This document shows positions 33,140 to 42,936 of a stretch of 64,000 bases of DNA, one piece after another. The notes beneath the pieces are model-generated. The model worked only from the letters and a program-made list of their open reading frames with translations, made no database searches and was not told the DNA's origin. Position numbers and translations under genes: made by a program. Origin of the DNA: Puia sp. (lineage in GTDB: Bacteria > Bacteroidota > Bacteroidia > Chitinophagales > Chitinophagaceae); assembly GCA_031292515.1 (NCBI GenBank), contig JARLGZ010000069.1, positions 103,703-167,702 of the forward strand, written 5' to 3'. Numbering within the stretch: position 1 is the stretch's first letter; every line of letters starts with the position of its first letter.

Positions 33140-33505
33140 TCAAAGTTTTTCGTCTCCGGGGCCGGCAGTGGAATTCTCACCCCTGGTGCCGTTGCTTATC
33201 CTTACGGACTCCTCGATGTTATAAGTGAAGATCATACCATCCCCGATCTCTCCCGTATATGCGGCTTTTTCGATGCAATCGATCGTTTTCTGAACGTTTG
33301 CATCTTTTAGCACGATAGCTATGAAAATTCTGGAAATGTACTGTGTGTCAAAAATAGTTCCCCTATAGGTGTGATGTTCCCGAAGATGCTCATTACCGAT
33401 GCCTGCGGCTTCCCAATAGGAAAAAAAATCAATGCCGATCTTCTTCAATTCGCTTTTGACCTCTTCGAATTTGGAAGTTCTGATGATTGCTTCAATTTTT
33501 TTCAT
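33140..33505 (-). CDS. glnB: PII-type nitrogen regulatory protein
   Basis: 121 residues with the PII core (KKIEAIIRTSKFEEVKSEL at the start, VQKTIDCIEKAAYTGEIGDG for the B-loop and ATP/2-oxoglutarate site). The T-loop is TYRGTIFDTQYIS: Tyr47, Arg48 and Gly49 are kept, but the position equivalent to the uridylylated Tyr51 of enteric PII is Phe52, so control by uridylylation is unlikely. It should bind the Amt trimer encoded just downstream. A short open frame precedes it by 29 nt. Confidence 0.9.
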   Translation of the reverse strand: MKKIEAIIRTSKFEEVKSELKKIGIDFFSYWEAAGIGNEHLREHHTYRGTIFDTQYISRIFIAIVLKDANVQKTIDCIEKAAYTGEIGDGMIFTYNIEESVRISNGTRGENSTAGPGDEKL

Positions 33506-33534
33506 GATTTGCAGTTTTAACGAATAGGTATCAA

Positions 33535-33675
33535 TTAAAATTTATAGGCTTCGCCGATCAGGAAATTTCCTGTCGATGATTCAGCTCCATTGACGCTATT
33601 GAAAAAGACCTTAGTGCATACTTGCTTCCTGTCATGGCAAGGAGCATTGCCAGAGTGAATTTTAATTCTCATCAT
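33535..33675 (-). CDS. possible 46-codon gene upstream of PII
   Basis: Starts with two ATG codons at 33675 and ends in LIGEAYKF, a C-terminal Phe as in outer-membrane barrels. It may be a short real gene or the remains of a larger one in the nitrogen operon. The rest of the 454-bp gap (33676-33959) is A/T-rich and holds no other candidate. Confidence 0.25.
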   Translation of the reverse strand: MMRIKIHSGNAPCHDRKQVCTKVFFNSVNGAESSTGNFLIGEAYKF

Positions 33676-33959
33676 GATAGTTGAAATTTTAAATGTTTTT
33701 GAATTTAAAAGATTTACTTCATGATGGCTAAGCGGGAAGTTAGACGGAAAAAGGGGAACATATTTCCCTGATAGTTACCGGATAAATATAGACTTTTTCA
33801 TTGATATTGCATCCACAAAGCCATACTGCCCCAGACACGGGAGTCTACCCGATCGATTTTGGAAAATCACGATAGATTGCGGAAATAAACATTCAAAAAT
33901 TTCAGAAATACAGGGTAAAAATGTATCTTTTCAACTAAGATTCTTATTAAAAAAGACAA

Positions 33960-34427
33960 ATGAGCGGAGACTTAATTGTACAAGTCAGGAAGCTAAGCCA
34001 GCTTTATGCCTATACATCTATCAAAATGCATGAAACGGTTGCCCGGAAGGCTGGATTTTCCGGAACCGACCATAAATACCTCGGTTTTATATTGCAAAAA
34101 GGTCAGATGACAGCAGGGGAACTTGCTGACCTCACGGGCTTAACAACGGGTGCAGTCACAGGCTTGATCGACAGGTTTGAGAAGAAAAAATTAGTGAAAA
34201 GGCATTTTGATGAGAATGACCGCCGTAAGGTGGTCATAATTCCGGATTCAGAAAGAATAACAGCATTAATAACTCCTTTTTATAAAGACTACCAGTCTTG
34301 TTCAGAGGAATTGATTAGATCCTTTTCAACGCCCGAAATCAAAACAATCGAGACTTATTTTCTAAAGGCGATTGAATTAATGGAGAAAACAACTGAAACG
34401 ATAAAAGAGAAAACAAAAGACATATAA
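33960..34427 (+). CDS. MarR-family transcriptional regulator
   Basis: 155 residues. The winged helix is clear: GQMTAGELADLTGLTTGAVT (helix-turn-helix), then the wing VKRHFDENDRRKVVII with the DxRxx motif of MarR proteins. Terminal helices give the dimer interface. It lies 3 nt before the rifampicin ADP-ribosyltransferase gene and is surely co-transcribed with it, so it is probably the local repressor that responds to a small ligand. A TATCTTTT stretch about 40 nt upstream is a near match to a -7 box. Confidence 0.87.
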   Translation: MSGDLIVQVRKLSQLYAYTSIKMHETVARKAGFSGTDHKYLGFILQKGQMTAGELADLTGLTTGAVTGLIDRFEKKKLVKRHFDENDRRKVVIIPDSERITALITPFYKDYQSCSEELIRSFSTPEIKTIETYFLKAIELMEKTTETIKEKTKDI

Positions 34428-34430
34428 CAA

Positions 34431-34874
34431 ATGGATAATCCTAAAAACGAAACAACATCCAGTACTGTTACCCATAATCCTTTTGCACAAACCTTTTTTC
34501 ATGGAACAAAGGCAGACTTGAAAATTGGCGATTGTATTTCACCGGGGTATCAAAGCAACTTTGCCGATAGAAAGCTAAACCATGTTTATGTAACGGCCAC
34601 AATCACCGCAGCTATTTGGGGTGCTGAATTGTCGTTGGGTAACGGGCGGGAAAGAATTTATTTAGTGGAAGCCACAGGTGAAATAGAAGACGATCCAAAT
34701 CTCACAGACAAAAAATTTCCGGGAAATCCAACGATGTCTTATCGGTCAATTCACTCCTTCAAAGTCATCGGAGAAGTAAGGACTTGGCTGGCCCATTCAC
34801 CTGAACAGATACAGGCCATGAAAGACGGCATTCAAAAAGCGAAGGAACAAGGAGTGAATGTCATTATAGATTGA
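34431..34874 (+). CDS. arr: NAD-dependent rifampicin ADP-ribosyltransferase
   Basis: 147 residues, the normal size of Arr. It keeps the Arr hallmarks: H24 in FFHGTKADL, Y53 in HVYVTAT, and the acidic residue in EDDPNLTDKKFPGNPTMSYR (D87/D88), followed by the VIGEVRTW strand. Arr transfers ADP-ribose from NAD+ to the C23 hydroxyl of rifamycins and so inactivates them. Environmental Arr homologues are common and often chromosomal, so this may be an intrinsic trait. The MarR gene directly upstream suggests inducible expression. Confidence 0.9.
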   Translation: MDNPKNETTSSTVTHNPFAQTFFHGTKADLKIGDCISPGYQSNFADRKLNHVYVTATITAAIWGAELSLGNGRERIYLVEATGEIEDDPNLTDKKFPGNPTMSYRSIHSFKVIGEVRTWLAHSPEQIQAMKDGIQKAKEQGVNVIID

Positions 34875-35041
34875 ACACACTTAATATCCCTTACTATGAT
34901 TGGGTTCCTTACCTAAAGATCATGGATTCTCCATGCAAGAGCCCCTTCTTTTAATTCTCCTTCTGCGGTAAGAAAGTAATAGGGTTCTGGCAAGAAGGAT
35001 ATTACCATAACCATGTACGATGGGGAATGAAAACCTTTTGC

Positions 35042-36634
35042 CTATGCCTTAATTGATTTGAGCCCAACATAATAGTTTCTATCGACAGATAGACTTTTCC
35101 CTGTCCACTTTCGGGAGGGCAACCGTTGCCACCGGTCGATAGGATTGAGCAAGACGGGAGATTGTCCCTCCTGCGTTACTTTTACGGGCATATTAAAGCC
35201 TTTGACGCAGTTTGCCCAACGGTATCGCAGCATGTCGCCTTGAATGGAATATTCCAGCAGCGGGATCTGGGTTGTCCGGAGATATTGATCGAATATCCTC
35301 GAGAGATCGCGGCCGGTAATCTTGCTGCAATAGTCCGTGAGCTGCCCGGTGCTTACCGTCTGGTGGTAGAATCGTTTATTTAGAGCGCGTAGCATGGTCC
35401 TGAAACCCTCATCCCCGAGTATCTGCCTGATCATGTGGAGCATGGCGCTGCCCTTGTTGTATTTGTCCTGCGTATTGCCAGTGATGATGCTTTCGTCGTT
35501 GCGGATCCTTTTACGGATGCCGATGGCGTAGTCGTTGCCAGCCTCCGTCCCGCTGACACAGGTAGTATAAATGGTTTCCAGATATTTTGCAAAACCCTCG
35601 TGGATCCATGAATCCCCATCCCCCTTTGCCGTGATGCTATTGCCGAACCATTCATGAGCGCTCTCATGCACAAGGATGAAATCCCATTTCAGCCCCCACC
35701 CTGTCCCGGACAGGTCTTTTCCGCCAAAGCCGTCCATGAACCCGTTGCCGTAGGCGATTGCGCTCTGGTGCTCCATTCCCGGATGTGGAGCTTCTACCAG
35801 TTTGTAACTATCTTCGTAAAAGGGATACGGGCCCATCCAGTATTCGAAGCAATGGAGCATGGAGTCCGCCTGCCTGAACTGATCTCTTGCTTTGGCAAGA
35901 TCGTAATCCAACACCCAGTAGTCGCAGTCCAGCCGCCCCTTTTCACCTGTGTAGGTCTCATGCCACGATACATATTTCCCGATGTAGGGGATGATGTCAT
36001 AATTGTTTATCGGGTTGACGACGGCCCACCGCCAGGTAGTCGTACTATCCTTGTTCGCCGTCCTTGTCTTCAGCCTCCCGTTGCTTACGGCTGTCAATGA
36101 ATCCGGGATGGTGATAGCCATAGAAACGCCGCTATCCGGCTCATCGCGCAGGACGTCTTTACAGGGCAGCCAGATGCTGGCGCCCGAGCCCTCACAGGTG
36201 ACGGAGACCCAGGGTCTGTCCTGGCGATCTTTTGTCCATATCCATCCATTATCATACGGAGGATGAACCGCCGTACGGGGATTTCCGCCAAACCGCAGTT
36301 CTACGGTCTCCCTATCGCCTTTTGGCAATAGCCGGGGAAAGCGGATAAACCAGGCGTTGCCCGTCCGGCGAAACGGCAAAGATGTCCCAAGCCAACTGAC
36401 GGCAGTGAGGGTCATGGGCTGCTGCAGATCGATCTGCATCTCCTGACCGGGGTTCAATACCAGGAACCGGATGCTGTTGGACCCGGAAACCGTTTGCTTA
36501 TCATAGTTGGGTCTTATTTCGATGTCGTAATGAAGTAAATCCCACCAGTCGCGGGCTGGCTGCGAATAGGCCGACGCGGAACAAAAAAATAACAGATAGA
36601 AAAGATAAGCGGATATACGCTGCAGTACTGTCAT
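35042..36634 (-). CDS. M1-family metallopeptidase, secreted
   Basis: 530 residues from the ATG at 36634 (the frame opens 54 nt earlier, but the signal peptide begins here: LFYLLFFCSASAYSQ). The zinc site is H323-ESA-H327 with E346 (WIHEGFAKYLE), and GMEHQ (286-290) replaces the GxMEN substrate motif of aminopeptidase N. N-terminal beta-saddle domain first, catalytic domain after about residue 230; the long C-terminal helical domain of aminopeptidase N is missing. It probably removes N-terminal residues from peptides in the periplasm. It stands alone. Confidence 0.85.
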   Translation of the reverse strand: MTVLQRISAYLFYLLFFCSASAYSQPARDWWDLLHYDIEIRPNYDKQTVSGSNSIRFLVLNPGQEMQIDLQQPMTLTAVSWLGTSLPFRRTGNAWFIRFPRLLPKGDRETVELRFGGNPRTAVHPPYDNGWIWTKDRQDRPWVSVTCEGSGASIWLPCKDVLRDEPDSGVSMAITIPDSLTAVSNGRLKTRTANKDSTTTWRWAVVNPINNYDIIPYIGKYVSWHETYTGEKGRLDCDYWVLDYDLAKARDQFRQADSMLHCFEYWMGPYPFYEDSYKLVEAPHPGMEHQSAIAYGNGFMDGFGGKDLSGTGWGLKWDFILVHESAHEWFGNSITAKGDGDSWIHEGFAKYLETIYTTCVSGTEAGNDYAIGIRKRIRNDESIITGNTQDKYNKGSAMLHMIRQILGDEGFRTMLRALNKRFYHQTVSTGQLTDYCSKITGRDLSRIFDQYLRTTQIPLLEYSIQGDMLRYRWANCVKGFNMPVKVTQEGQSPVLLNPIDRWQRLPSRKWTGKSLSVDRNYYVGLKSIKA

Positions 36635-36878
36635 AATGCATAAAAATAGGTGTTTTTTTTCTTTGAGCAGGGCAGAGCTCAGTGGCACAAATCATTGAAG
36701 TTCACGTGGCACAACCTGGAAGGAAAATTCCAAATAATATTTTCAAGGTACGCCATATAAATAATATGCTGGCCCGGATGCAACATTCGATTAGGGCCCT
36801 TGTCGTTAAAGATGACAGCCGGTCTTGCCGTTTGTCCCAATAGCCAATCGTTCAATTTATAACTGCCAGCAAGGTTCC

Positions 36879-37010
36879 ATGCGGAAGGAAGACTTTATAG
36901 AACTGCTCGACAAATACCTGGACGGCCACTCCCGACGAGCGCTCGCTGGTGGATGAATATTATACTCGTCTGGCTGCCATGGCGCCTGTTTTTCGAGACC
37001 AACCCGCAAG
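36879..37010 (+). pseudogene. remnant of a fecR-type anti-sigma gene (frameshifted, truncated)
   Basis: An ATG at 36879 reads MRKEDFIELLDKYLDG, the typical first residues of Bacteroidota FecR proteins. The frame then closes at a TGA, while the next frame continues as TPDERSLVDEYYTRLAAM. Together they give an unbroken FecR N-terminus of about 40 residues interrupted by a small deletion. Nothing of the transmembrane or periplasmic part follows; the ABC permease starts at 37084. No partner sigma factor or TonB receptor is nearby. Confidence 0.55.
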
Positions 37011-37083
37011 AAAATCCGAACCCGGTCTCGTCCCAGCCATGACGCCTGCTAAAAAATCAATAACCTTCACAACCGAATTAGCC

Positions 37084-39597
37084 ATGCTCAAAAATTACTT
37101 CGTCCTTGCAGGAAGAAATTTCAAGGCCAATAAGGTCTTTACAGGTATCAATGTCCTGGGACTGAGCGTTGCCCTGAGCACGGTCCTGGTCATCTATGTC
37201 CTGGTCCATTTTCACCATCACTTTGATAAATTCGAAAAGGACGGCGACCGGATCTACCGGGTGGTGTCCAATTTTACAAATTCCGGTGAAACCTATCATA
37301 GCTCCGGCATTTTATCTCCCCTGGGCCGCGCAATCAGGACAGACCTGGCCGGCATCGAAGAGGCGGCGCCCTTCCGGCTCTGGGATCGTGACCTGAAAAT
37401 ATCCATTCCTTCGGGAGGCCAAAAGGATCCGGTCGTTTTTAAAAAGCAAAAGAGTTTTATTTTTGCCGATCTTTCTTTTTTCCATTTTTTAGGGTATCAA
37501 TGGTTGGCGGGCGTTCCGGCAACGGCGTTGAATCAACCCTACCAGCTTGTACTAACGGAAGACAAAGCAAAGCTCTATTTCCCGGGTTTGACGCCTTCGG
37601 AATCGATTGGCAGGCAACTATATTTCAACGATTCGCTGACCATGACGGTTACAGGTATCGTCAGAGATCTTGATCGTCATACCGATTTCACGTTTAAAGC
37701 ATTCGTATCGGAAATTACCCTGACGAGCCCCAGCCTGCAACCCGATGATTGGACAAGCTGGACAAGCACGGACCCTGCCTCGCAATTATTGATCAAACTG
37801 ACGCCGGGCAGCCGGCCGGCCGGGATCGAAAAAGAAATATACACGTTATACGAGAAGAACCATGGAGCGGATGATAACGGGAAAAAGGCCTATGTCCTGC
37901 AGCCGCTTTCCGATATTCATTTTAACGGGGATTATGGGGCTTATGGCCTTCCTGTAGCCAACAGGCCTACACTTTACAGCCTGCTCGCCATTGCCGCATT
38001 TCTGTTGATCATGGGTTGCATCAACTTCATCAACCTCTCTACTGCCCGCAGCACCCGGAGGGCAAAGGAGATCGGCGTTCGGAAAGCCATGGGTAGCTCG
38101 AAGACCCGGATCATGCTGCAATTCCTCTCGGAAACATTTCTACTAACGTTGATGGCCATTTTTTTATCTCTTTGCTTCATCCCCTTCATCCTGAAGGCTT
38201 TCTCGGACTTTATTCCGCAAGAACTGCATTTTAGCGAAATAGGTCAACCCGCCATTGTCCTGTTCGTGATCGGTCTGGTCATCGTCGTCCCGCTGCTATG
38301 CGGCATTTATCCCGGTTTGATCCTATCCCGTTTCAACCCCGCGACCGTGCTGCAAAACCAGGCGCATACCGGCGACGGCAAGGGCCGCCATTCCTGGGTG
38401 CGCAAATTCCTGACCATTTCACAATTTACTATCGCGCAGTTTTTTGTGCTGGCCATCATTTTAGTAGGCAAGCAAATGAATTATTCCCTTAACAAGGACA
38501 TGGGCTTTAGAAAAGAGGCCGTTATTTGTTTTAATTTCGGTCACCTGCCTGCCGTTCCGATACATGGTACAGCCCTGGCCGATACTGCAACGACCCATAA
38601 GGCCGTCCCGGACAATACCGGCCGCAGCAATAAGACAGCCCTGGTCAATAGGCTGAAAGCCATGCCTGAAATTGAAACGGTGAGCCTTGCCAACAATCCT
38701 CCTTCTTCCGACAGGAACCGGATCGGAGCCCTGAAATACGTCGATGAAAAAGAGGAAACCGAAGCCCAGGTCTATGTTAAATATGCGGACACCAACTATA
38801 TCGGCTTGTACCACCTGAAATTATTGGCGGGCGCAAATCTTGAAAACAGCGATACGGTAAAAGGGTTGATCCTAAATGAGACCTATGCCCGTATGCTGCA
38901 TTTCAAGGATCCGCGGGAGGCAATTGGAAAACAGATCCAATGGGAGGGCAGGAATACACCTGTTGTCGGTGTGGTGGCGGATTTCAACCAGCGCTCTTTT
39001 CATGAGCCCATCAAACCCCTTATCATATCCACCAAATATTCGGAAGAGGATCTTGTCAGTGTAGCCCTCCGCCCCAGAGATCGAACCGCTCCGAATTGGA
39101 CGGCAGCCATCGACAAAATGCGGGCAGCCTTTAAGCAGCTATATCCGGAAGATGATTTCGATTATCATTTTTTTGACGAGAACATCTCCAGGTATTACGA
39201 GAACGAGCAGCGCCTCTCGCGCCTTTTGGTTTGGACCACGGGGATCGCTGTATTCATCTGCTGTCTGGGCTTACTGGGCCTGGTCATATACACCACCCAT
39301 CAGCGAATGAGGGAAATCGGTATCAGAAAAGTATTGGGTGCATCCGTCCCGCATATAATCACCCTCCTTTCAAAAGACTTTCTCTTGCTCGTGATCATTG
39401 CATTTGTCATTGCAACCCCGATAGCCTGGATCTTTATGAATAAATGGCTCCAGCATTTTGTTGATCGGACAGCCATCAGCTGGTGGATATTTGTACTGGG
39501 CGGCCTGCTAATGATCATCATTTCCTTGTGTACACTTGGTTTTCAAACGGTCAGGGCTGCAATGGCCAACCCGGTGCGTAGCTTACGCGCTGAGTAG
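37084..39597 (+). CDS. ABC transporter permease, FtsX/MacB type
   Basis: 837 residues from the ATG at 37084; the frame is open from 36949 but the upstream codons belong to the FecR remnant. Start MLKNYFVLAGRNFKANK, TM1 at about 20-42, periplasmic MacB-type domain, FtsX block at about 300-430 (ARSTRRAKEIGVRKAMGSSK), a second periplasmic domain and a C-terminal FtsX block (REIGIRKVLGAS). It is a paralogue of the gene at 27723 and lacks that gene's Arg-rich insertion. No ATPase is adjacent. Such double-FtsX proteins are thought to work in MacB-like extrusion of peptides or lipids. Confidence 0.85.
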   Translation: MLKNYFVLAGRNFKANKVFTGINVLGLSVALSTVLVIYVLVHFHHHFDKFEKDGDRIYRVVSNFTNSGETYHSSGILSPLGRAIRTDLAGIEEAAPFRLWDRDLKISIPSGGQKDPVVFKKQKSFIFADLSFFHFLGYQWLAGVPATALNQPYQLVLTEDKAKLYFPGLTPSESIGRQLYFNDSLTMTVTGIVRDLDRHTDFTFKAFVSEITLTSPSLQPDDWTSWTSTDPASQLLIKLTPGSRPAGIEKEIYTLYEKNHGADDNGKKAYVLQPLSDIHFNGDYGAYGLPVANRPTLYSLLAIAAFLLIMGCINFINLSTARSTRRAKEIGVRKAMGSSKTRIMLQFLSETFLLTLMAIFLSLCFIPFILKAFSDFIPQELHFSEIGQPAIVLFVIGLVIVVPLLCGIYPGLILSRFNPATVLQNQAHTGDGKGRHSWVRKFLTISQFTIAQFFVLAIILVGKQMNYSLNKDMGFRKEAVICFNFGHLPAVPIHGTALADTATTHKAVPDNTGRSNKTALVNRLKAMPEIETVSLANNPPSSDRNRIGALKYVDEKEETEAQVYVKYADTNYIGLYHLKLLAGANLENSDTVKGLILNETYARMLHFKDPREAIGKQIQWEGRNTPVVGVVADFNQRSFHEPIKPLIISTKYSEEDLVSVALRPRDRTAPNWTAAIDKMRAAFKQLYPEDDFDYHFFDENISRYYENEQRLSRLLVWTTGIAVFICCLGLLGLVIYTTHQRMREIGIRKVLGASVPHIITLLSKDFLLLVIIAFVIATPIAWIFMNKWLQHFVDRTAISWWIFVLGGLLMIIISLCTLGFQTVRAAMANPVRSLRAE

Positions 39598-40110
39598 CCG
39601 GGGCGCTGAGTGATCTTAGACTAGACGGAAGGAATCTTCAACGACCGGTTCATTTTCACCTGTGGACAGCCAGGCGATAATACGGCAACGGTCGATTTGG
39701 AGAATGGCACCTACGATACCGGGCCATATACCATGCCTTCTCCTTTTCCCTCCCGAAAACATGGCAAGGTCGCCGCTTGCAGCCTCAAAAAACCGTCGTA
39801 ACATTAAACCCGGGCCAAATCCCAAATACGAGAGACCGGCAATTGGCTACAAATCTCCCTTTTTCAGCTCTTCCACCGCATGGTTAGCTGATCCCGGAGC
39901 CGACGACGATGGCGTCGTAGGTATTTTGATCCTTTCCTATTCCCATATGGCTATTGTTATAATTATAAATGTACTGTTTTATTTGCCTTTGGGGCGGCTA
40001 TAAAATGATGTGCCCTGGCATAGCGCAGGTTGATCAAGTTGGGATATATTTAACAATCTGCAGTTTGCACTGTCTATTTATTAGACCTATTTTGAACTAT
40101 ACAAAATCTT
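39598..40110. other. 513-bp gap with no supported gene
   Basis: Two opposing open frames (39616-39825 minus, 39662-40003 plus) overlap each other and neither resembles a known family. No strong terminator or repeat is seen. Gene decay is possible. Confidence 0.3.
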
Positions 40111-40608
40111 ATGAGAATCTCCCTGTTTTTTCCATGTCTACTCATATCGGTCTGCTCCCGGGCCCAGGAATATGATAGTACGGATAAGGCCTCAGGAGGT
40201 TTCGGGCTGCCATTCGGATTCTTGAATGCAAGGAATAGTTTTGCGAGTGGGATCTCCATGTCCGTAGATCGCAATTTATTTAGAATCAATAAGTCTTCCT
40301 TGTCCATTGGGACAAATTTAAAGTTAGGATATGTAAATCCATATGGTTTGGGTTCCCTGATGATTCTTGGACAAAATGGGAATTTAGACGCTAAATTGGA
40401 GCTGGGAGATCTGCCGTTGATGATCCATTATAACTTTGCGTCTACAGGAGACGGGGGGATTAAAAAATTCGGGTTTTATTTTGGAGGCGGGCATTAGAAT
40501 AAACCACGCCGATTTGGAATTTTCGAAGGTATTTGAATTGCAAAAAAACGTCGGGGGACAAACTTCCCTGTATTTTATGAAATATCGTTGTCTTTTAAGA
40601 TTTATTAA
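40111..40608 (+). pseudogene. outer-membrane barrel-like gene with two compensating frameshifts
   Basis: The first frame gives a signal peptide ending SRAQ and a glycine-rich beta protein (GGFGLPFGFLNARNSF, LKLGYVNPYGLG) up to FGFYFGGG, then stops at a TAG. The next frame continues GIRINHADLEFSKVFELQKN to about 40550, after which the first frame resumes with TNFPVFYEISLSFKIY and a stop at 40606-40608. One extra G near 40488 and one missing G near 40550 would explain both breaks. The restored protein has about 165 residues and ends like a beta-barrel strand. Either a recent pseudogene or two sequencing errors. Confidence 0.6.
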
Positions 40609-40736
40609 ATCGAGCTCAGGAAATTTTATAAAAGGCCTTCACCAAAAGACCTTCCATCAACAGGTCTAAATTCCCGGAAGACACATACTTGCGGGAACAA
40701 AGGCTCACAATCTAAAAGACGGCACTAACAGATCCT

Positions 40737-41597
40737 CTACAAAATATCCAGATCACGTGCTACATAATAACTGGGCACAAGTGGCCTGAAGCCGGTCTTT
40801 TTTCTGAGTTTTGAAATGTCCATTACCCCTTCAAATGGCTTCGCCAATGGTCCTTCTGCGGGGTCGAATGTATCGGCTGCCAGTCCAAAAGAATCGACAA
40901 GTTCATACAGGCTGACGGGCGCATCATCTGCCACATTGAATATTTCGCCGTTTAGCCCGTCGGTATGAAGAAGGATGGTCAGCGCCTGGGCAACGTCCAA
41001 ATGATGCACCATATGCATTCGATACCCGGAGTGGCGCCTCCATTTTTTCATGACAGGTATTATCTCTTCTATATGAGGGTCTCTGTCCCCATAAACAAAA
41101 CCCAAACGCAGCACACGTACGTCAAAACCCGTTTTTTTATAAAGCGAAATGAGTTCATTCTCTGCTGCGACTTTACTGGAAGAGTATGCCCTGGGGTCGT
41201 TGATGTCAACCAAGTCATCTTCCCTCGAAGGCCGTCGGTTGTCTGAGCCATATACATTGCCTGTGCTCGTGAAAATAAATCTCTTGACACCGGCGGCAAT
41301 CGATGCATTCGCAAGCGATACGGTTCCTGCATGATTTGTCTTAATAATGCCTTCGTTGTCAGTAAAGCTACGGAAGAAGGCGGCTATATGTATCACCGCG
41401 TCAATACCTTCTACAGCCGGAGGCAAAGTATCCGGGCTATTTAAATCCCCGGTAACAACCTTAGCGCCGAGCGCGGCCAATGCCGATGCTTTTGCAGCAT
41501 CGCGCACCAGGATACGAACGTCATAGCCCTTTGCCAGGATGCGCGAAACAAACCTGCTGCCAACTTTTCCGGTAGCGCCCGTTACTAAAATCTTCAT
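40737..41597 (-). CDS. NAD-dependent epimerase/dehydratase (extended SDR)
   Basis: 286 residues. The N-terminal GATGKVGS (about 7-14) is the extended-SDR cofactor motif, followed by VTGDLN with an Asp for the adenine side, a Ser/Thr in FTSTGNVYG and Y-x3-K as YSSSKVAAE. The C-terminal part ([24 protein letters not shown]) fits sugar- or aldehyde-reducing members. The substrate is not evident. An AraC regulator lies 84 nt upstream on the same strand and may control it. Confidence 0.85.
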   Translation of the reverse strand: MKILVTGATGKVGSRFVSRILAKGYDVRILVRDAAKASALAALGAKVVTGDLNSPDTLPPAVEGIDAVIHIAAFFRSFTDNEGIIKTNHAGTVSLANASIAAGVKRFIFTSTGNVYGSDNRRPSREDDLVDINDPRAYSSSKVAAENELISLYKKTGFDVRVLRLGFVYGDRDPHIEEIIPVMKKWRRHSGYRMHMVHHLDVAQALTILLHTDGLNGEIFNVADDAPVSLYELVDSFGLAADTFDPAEGPLAKPFEGVMDISKLRKKTGFRPLVPSYYVARDLDIL

Positions 41598-41681
41598 AAT
41601 TTTTTATTTAAAATCTATGATACGAAGTTCCGTATAGAACCTGCTCCATGCTAACGGGAATCAAACCATAAAGTATGATTA

Positions 41682-42575
41682 TCAAACTTTCTGTCTCCTG
41701 AGAGACTGGGGAGTGAAACCGGTTACCCGTTTAAAATAGTTGTTAAAATAGGTCGGATATTCAAAACCCAGGCCATAGGCGATGTCAGCCACGCTCCAAT
41801 CGGTATAAAGCAAAAGGGCTTTCGCTTCTGTGGCAATACGTTCCGCGATGTGTACAGAAGTTGGTTTGCCGGTGACAGCCTTTACCGATCGGTTAAGGTA
41901 GTTAATATGCACCGAGAGGCTCCCGGCAAAGTCCTGGGCCGTCCTCAGCGTGAGCGGCTGTCCTGCGTTGTCTATGGGGAATTGTCTCTCTAATAATTCC
42001 ATAAACGACCCGGCGATTCTTGTGGCCGCGTTTTTGTATTTCAGTCCATTTTCCGGCGGCTGGATTCTTAGCGCTTCGTGAATGACAAGTGCTATACAGT
42101 TCCTGAGCAATTCGTCCTTATAATCATAATTACTGTTGTGTACGGAGAGCATCTCTTGAAAAATCCCGGTCATAAATGCAGCCTGTTCTTTATTCAGCCG
42201 GATCACGGGCGTACCGTCAGACCTGAATAAGGGAGAATTTTGAAAGATCTCTTTTCGCTCCCGGCTTGCTATAAAAGCTTCAGTAAAAAGACATGCATAC
42301 CCTTTTCTTTTTTTAGAAGTACGCACAATGGAATGAGGAATATTGGGATTGACAAAAAACAGAACGGTATCCTTTATCTCCAGTAACTTATCCCCATAGT
42401 AAATAGTCATATTACCGGTCACCAGGCCCATTTTATAAAAATCGCGCCTGCCGTGAGCAACTGCGTGAGCAACTGATAGATTTACGGTTTCCGGCAATGT
42501 GTGTATCTTAAATCCTTTCAGCTTCAGATCCTTTGTAATTGATTCCGGAACGCCGGATATGCTTCGTGTTGCCAT
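41682..42575 (-). CDS. AraC-family transcriptional regulator
   Basis: 297 residues. C-terminal double HTH: TAQDFAGSLSVHINYLNRSV and DIAYGLGFEYPTYFNNYFKR, ending TPQSLRRQKV. The N-terminal cupin-like sensing half includes TIYYGDKLLEIKD and LFFVNPNIPHSI. It is related in design to the regulator at 24659 but their upstream regions do not share its operator motif. The neighbouring epimerase gene is the obvious target by position. Confidence 0.85.
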   Translation of the reverse strand: MATRSISGVPESITKDLKLKGFKIHTLPETVNLSVAHAVAHGRRDFYKMGLVTGNMTIYYGDKLLEIKDTVLFFVNPNIPHSIVRTSKKRKGYACLFTEAFIASRERKEIFQNSPLFRSDGTPVIRLNKEQAAFMTGIFQEMLSVHNSNYDYKDELLRNCIALVIHEALRIQPPENGLKYKNAATRIAGSFMELLERQFPIDNAGQPLTLRTAQDFAGSLSVHINYLNRSVKAVTGKPTSVHIAERIATEAKALLLYTDWSVADIAYGLGFEYPTYFNNYFKRVTGFTPQSLRRQKV

Positions 42576-42936
42576 TCGGCAAAATTATGAAAATCAAACC
42601 GTTTTAACTGACCCGTATCAGAAATCGCGCCGGTGAAGCTCCTGGACCCTGTCGGTTCCGGGAAGCATCCGTTCCATATCCCGGATACTAAAGCCGGCTG
42701 AAAAATCCGGCTCCGGTCGGGTTCCGGCAAGGCTTCTGATCGGTAAATCAGACAGAAAGCACTCCCCGAAAACCATCGTTTCAATTGATAGATGATCGGA
42801 TCGCCGTTAAAATCATCCTATTTTTGTCATTCCGTTTAAGGTAATTTAGTAAAGTTTCACATATTTTGAGTTGTTCGCAACTTTAGCGAACTTCCCGTCT
42901 ACATTGAAATAATAAATTCAATTTTTAATAACCGTC
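42576..42936. other. divergent 361-bp control region
   Basis: No gene is supported. Two hairpins are visible: AGCCGG / CCGGCT (42692-42712) and GTTCGC-AACTTTA-GCGAAC (42873-42891). The second lies about 45 nt before the FG-GAP gene and may be an operator or part of its leader. Confidence 0.4.

Noticed and set aside
39616..40003. Opposing open frames on both strands
   Set aside because: They overlap each other and neither shows a recognisable start, motif or composition.
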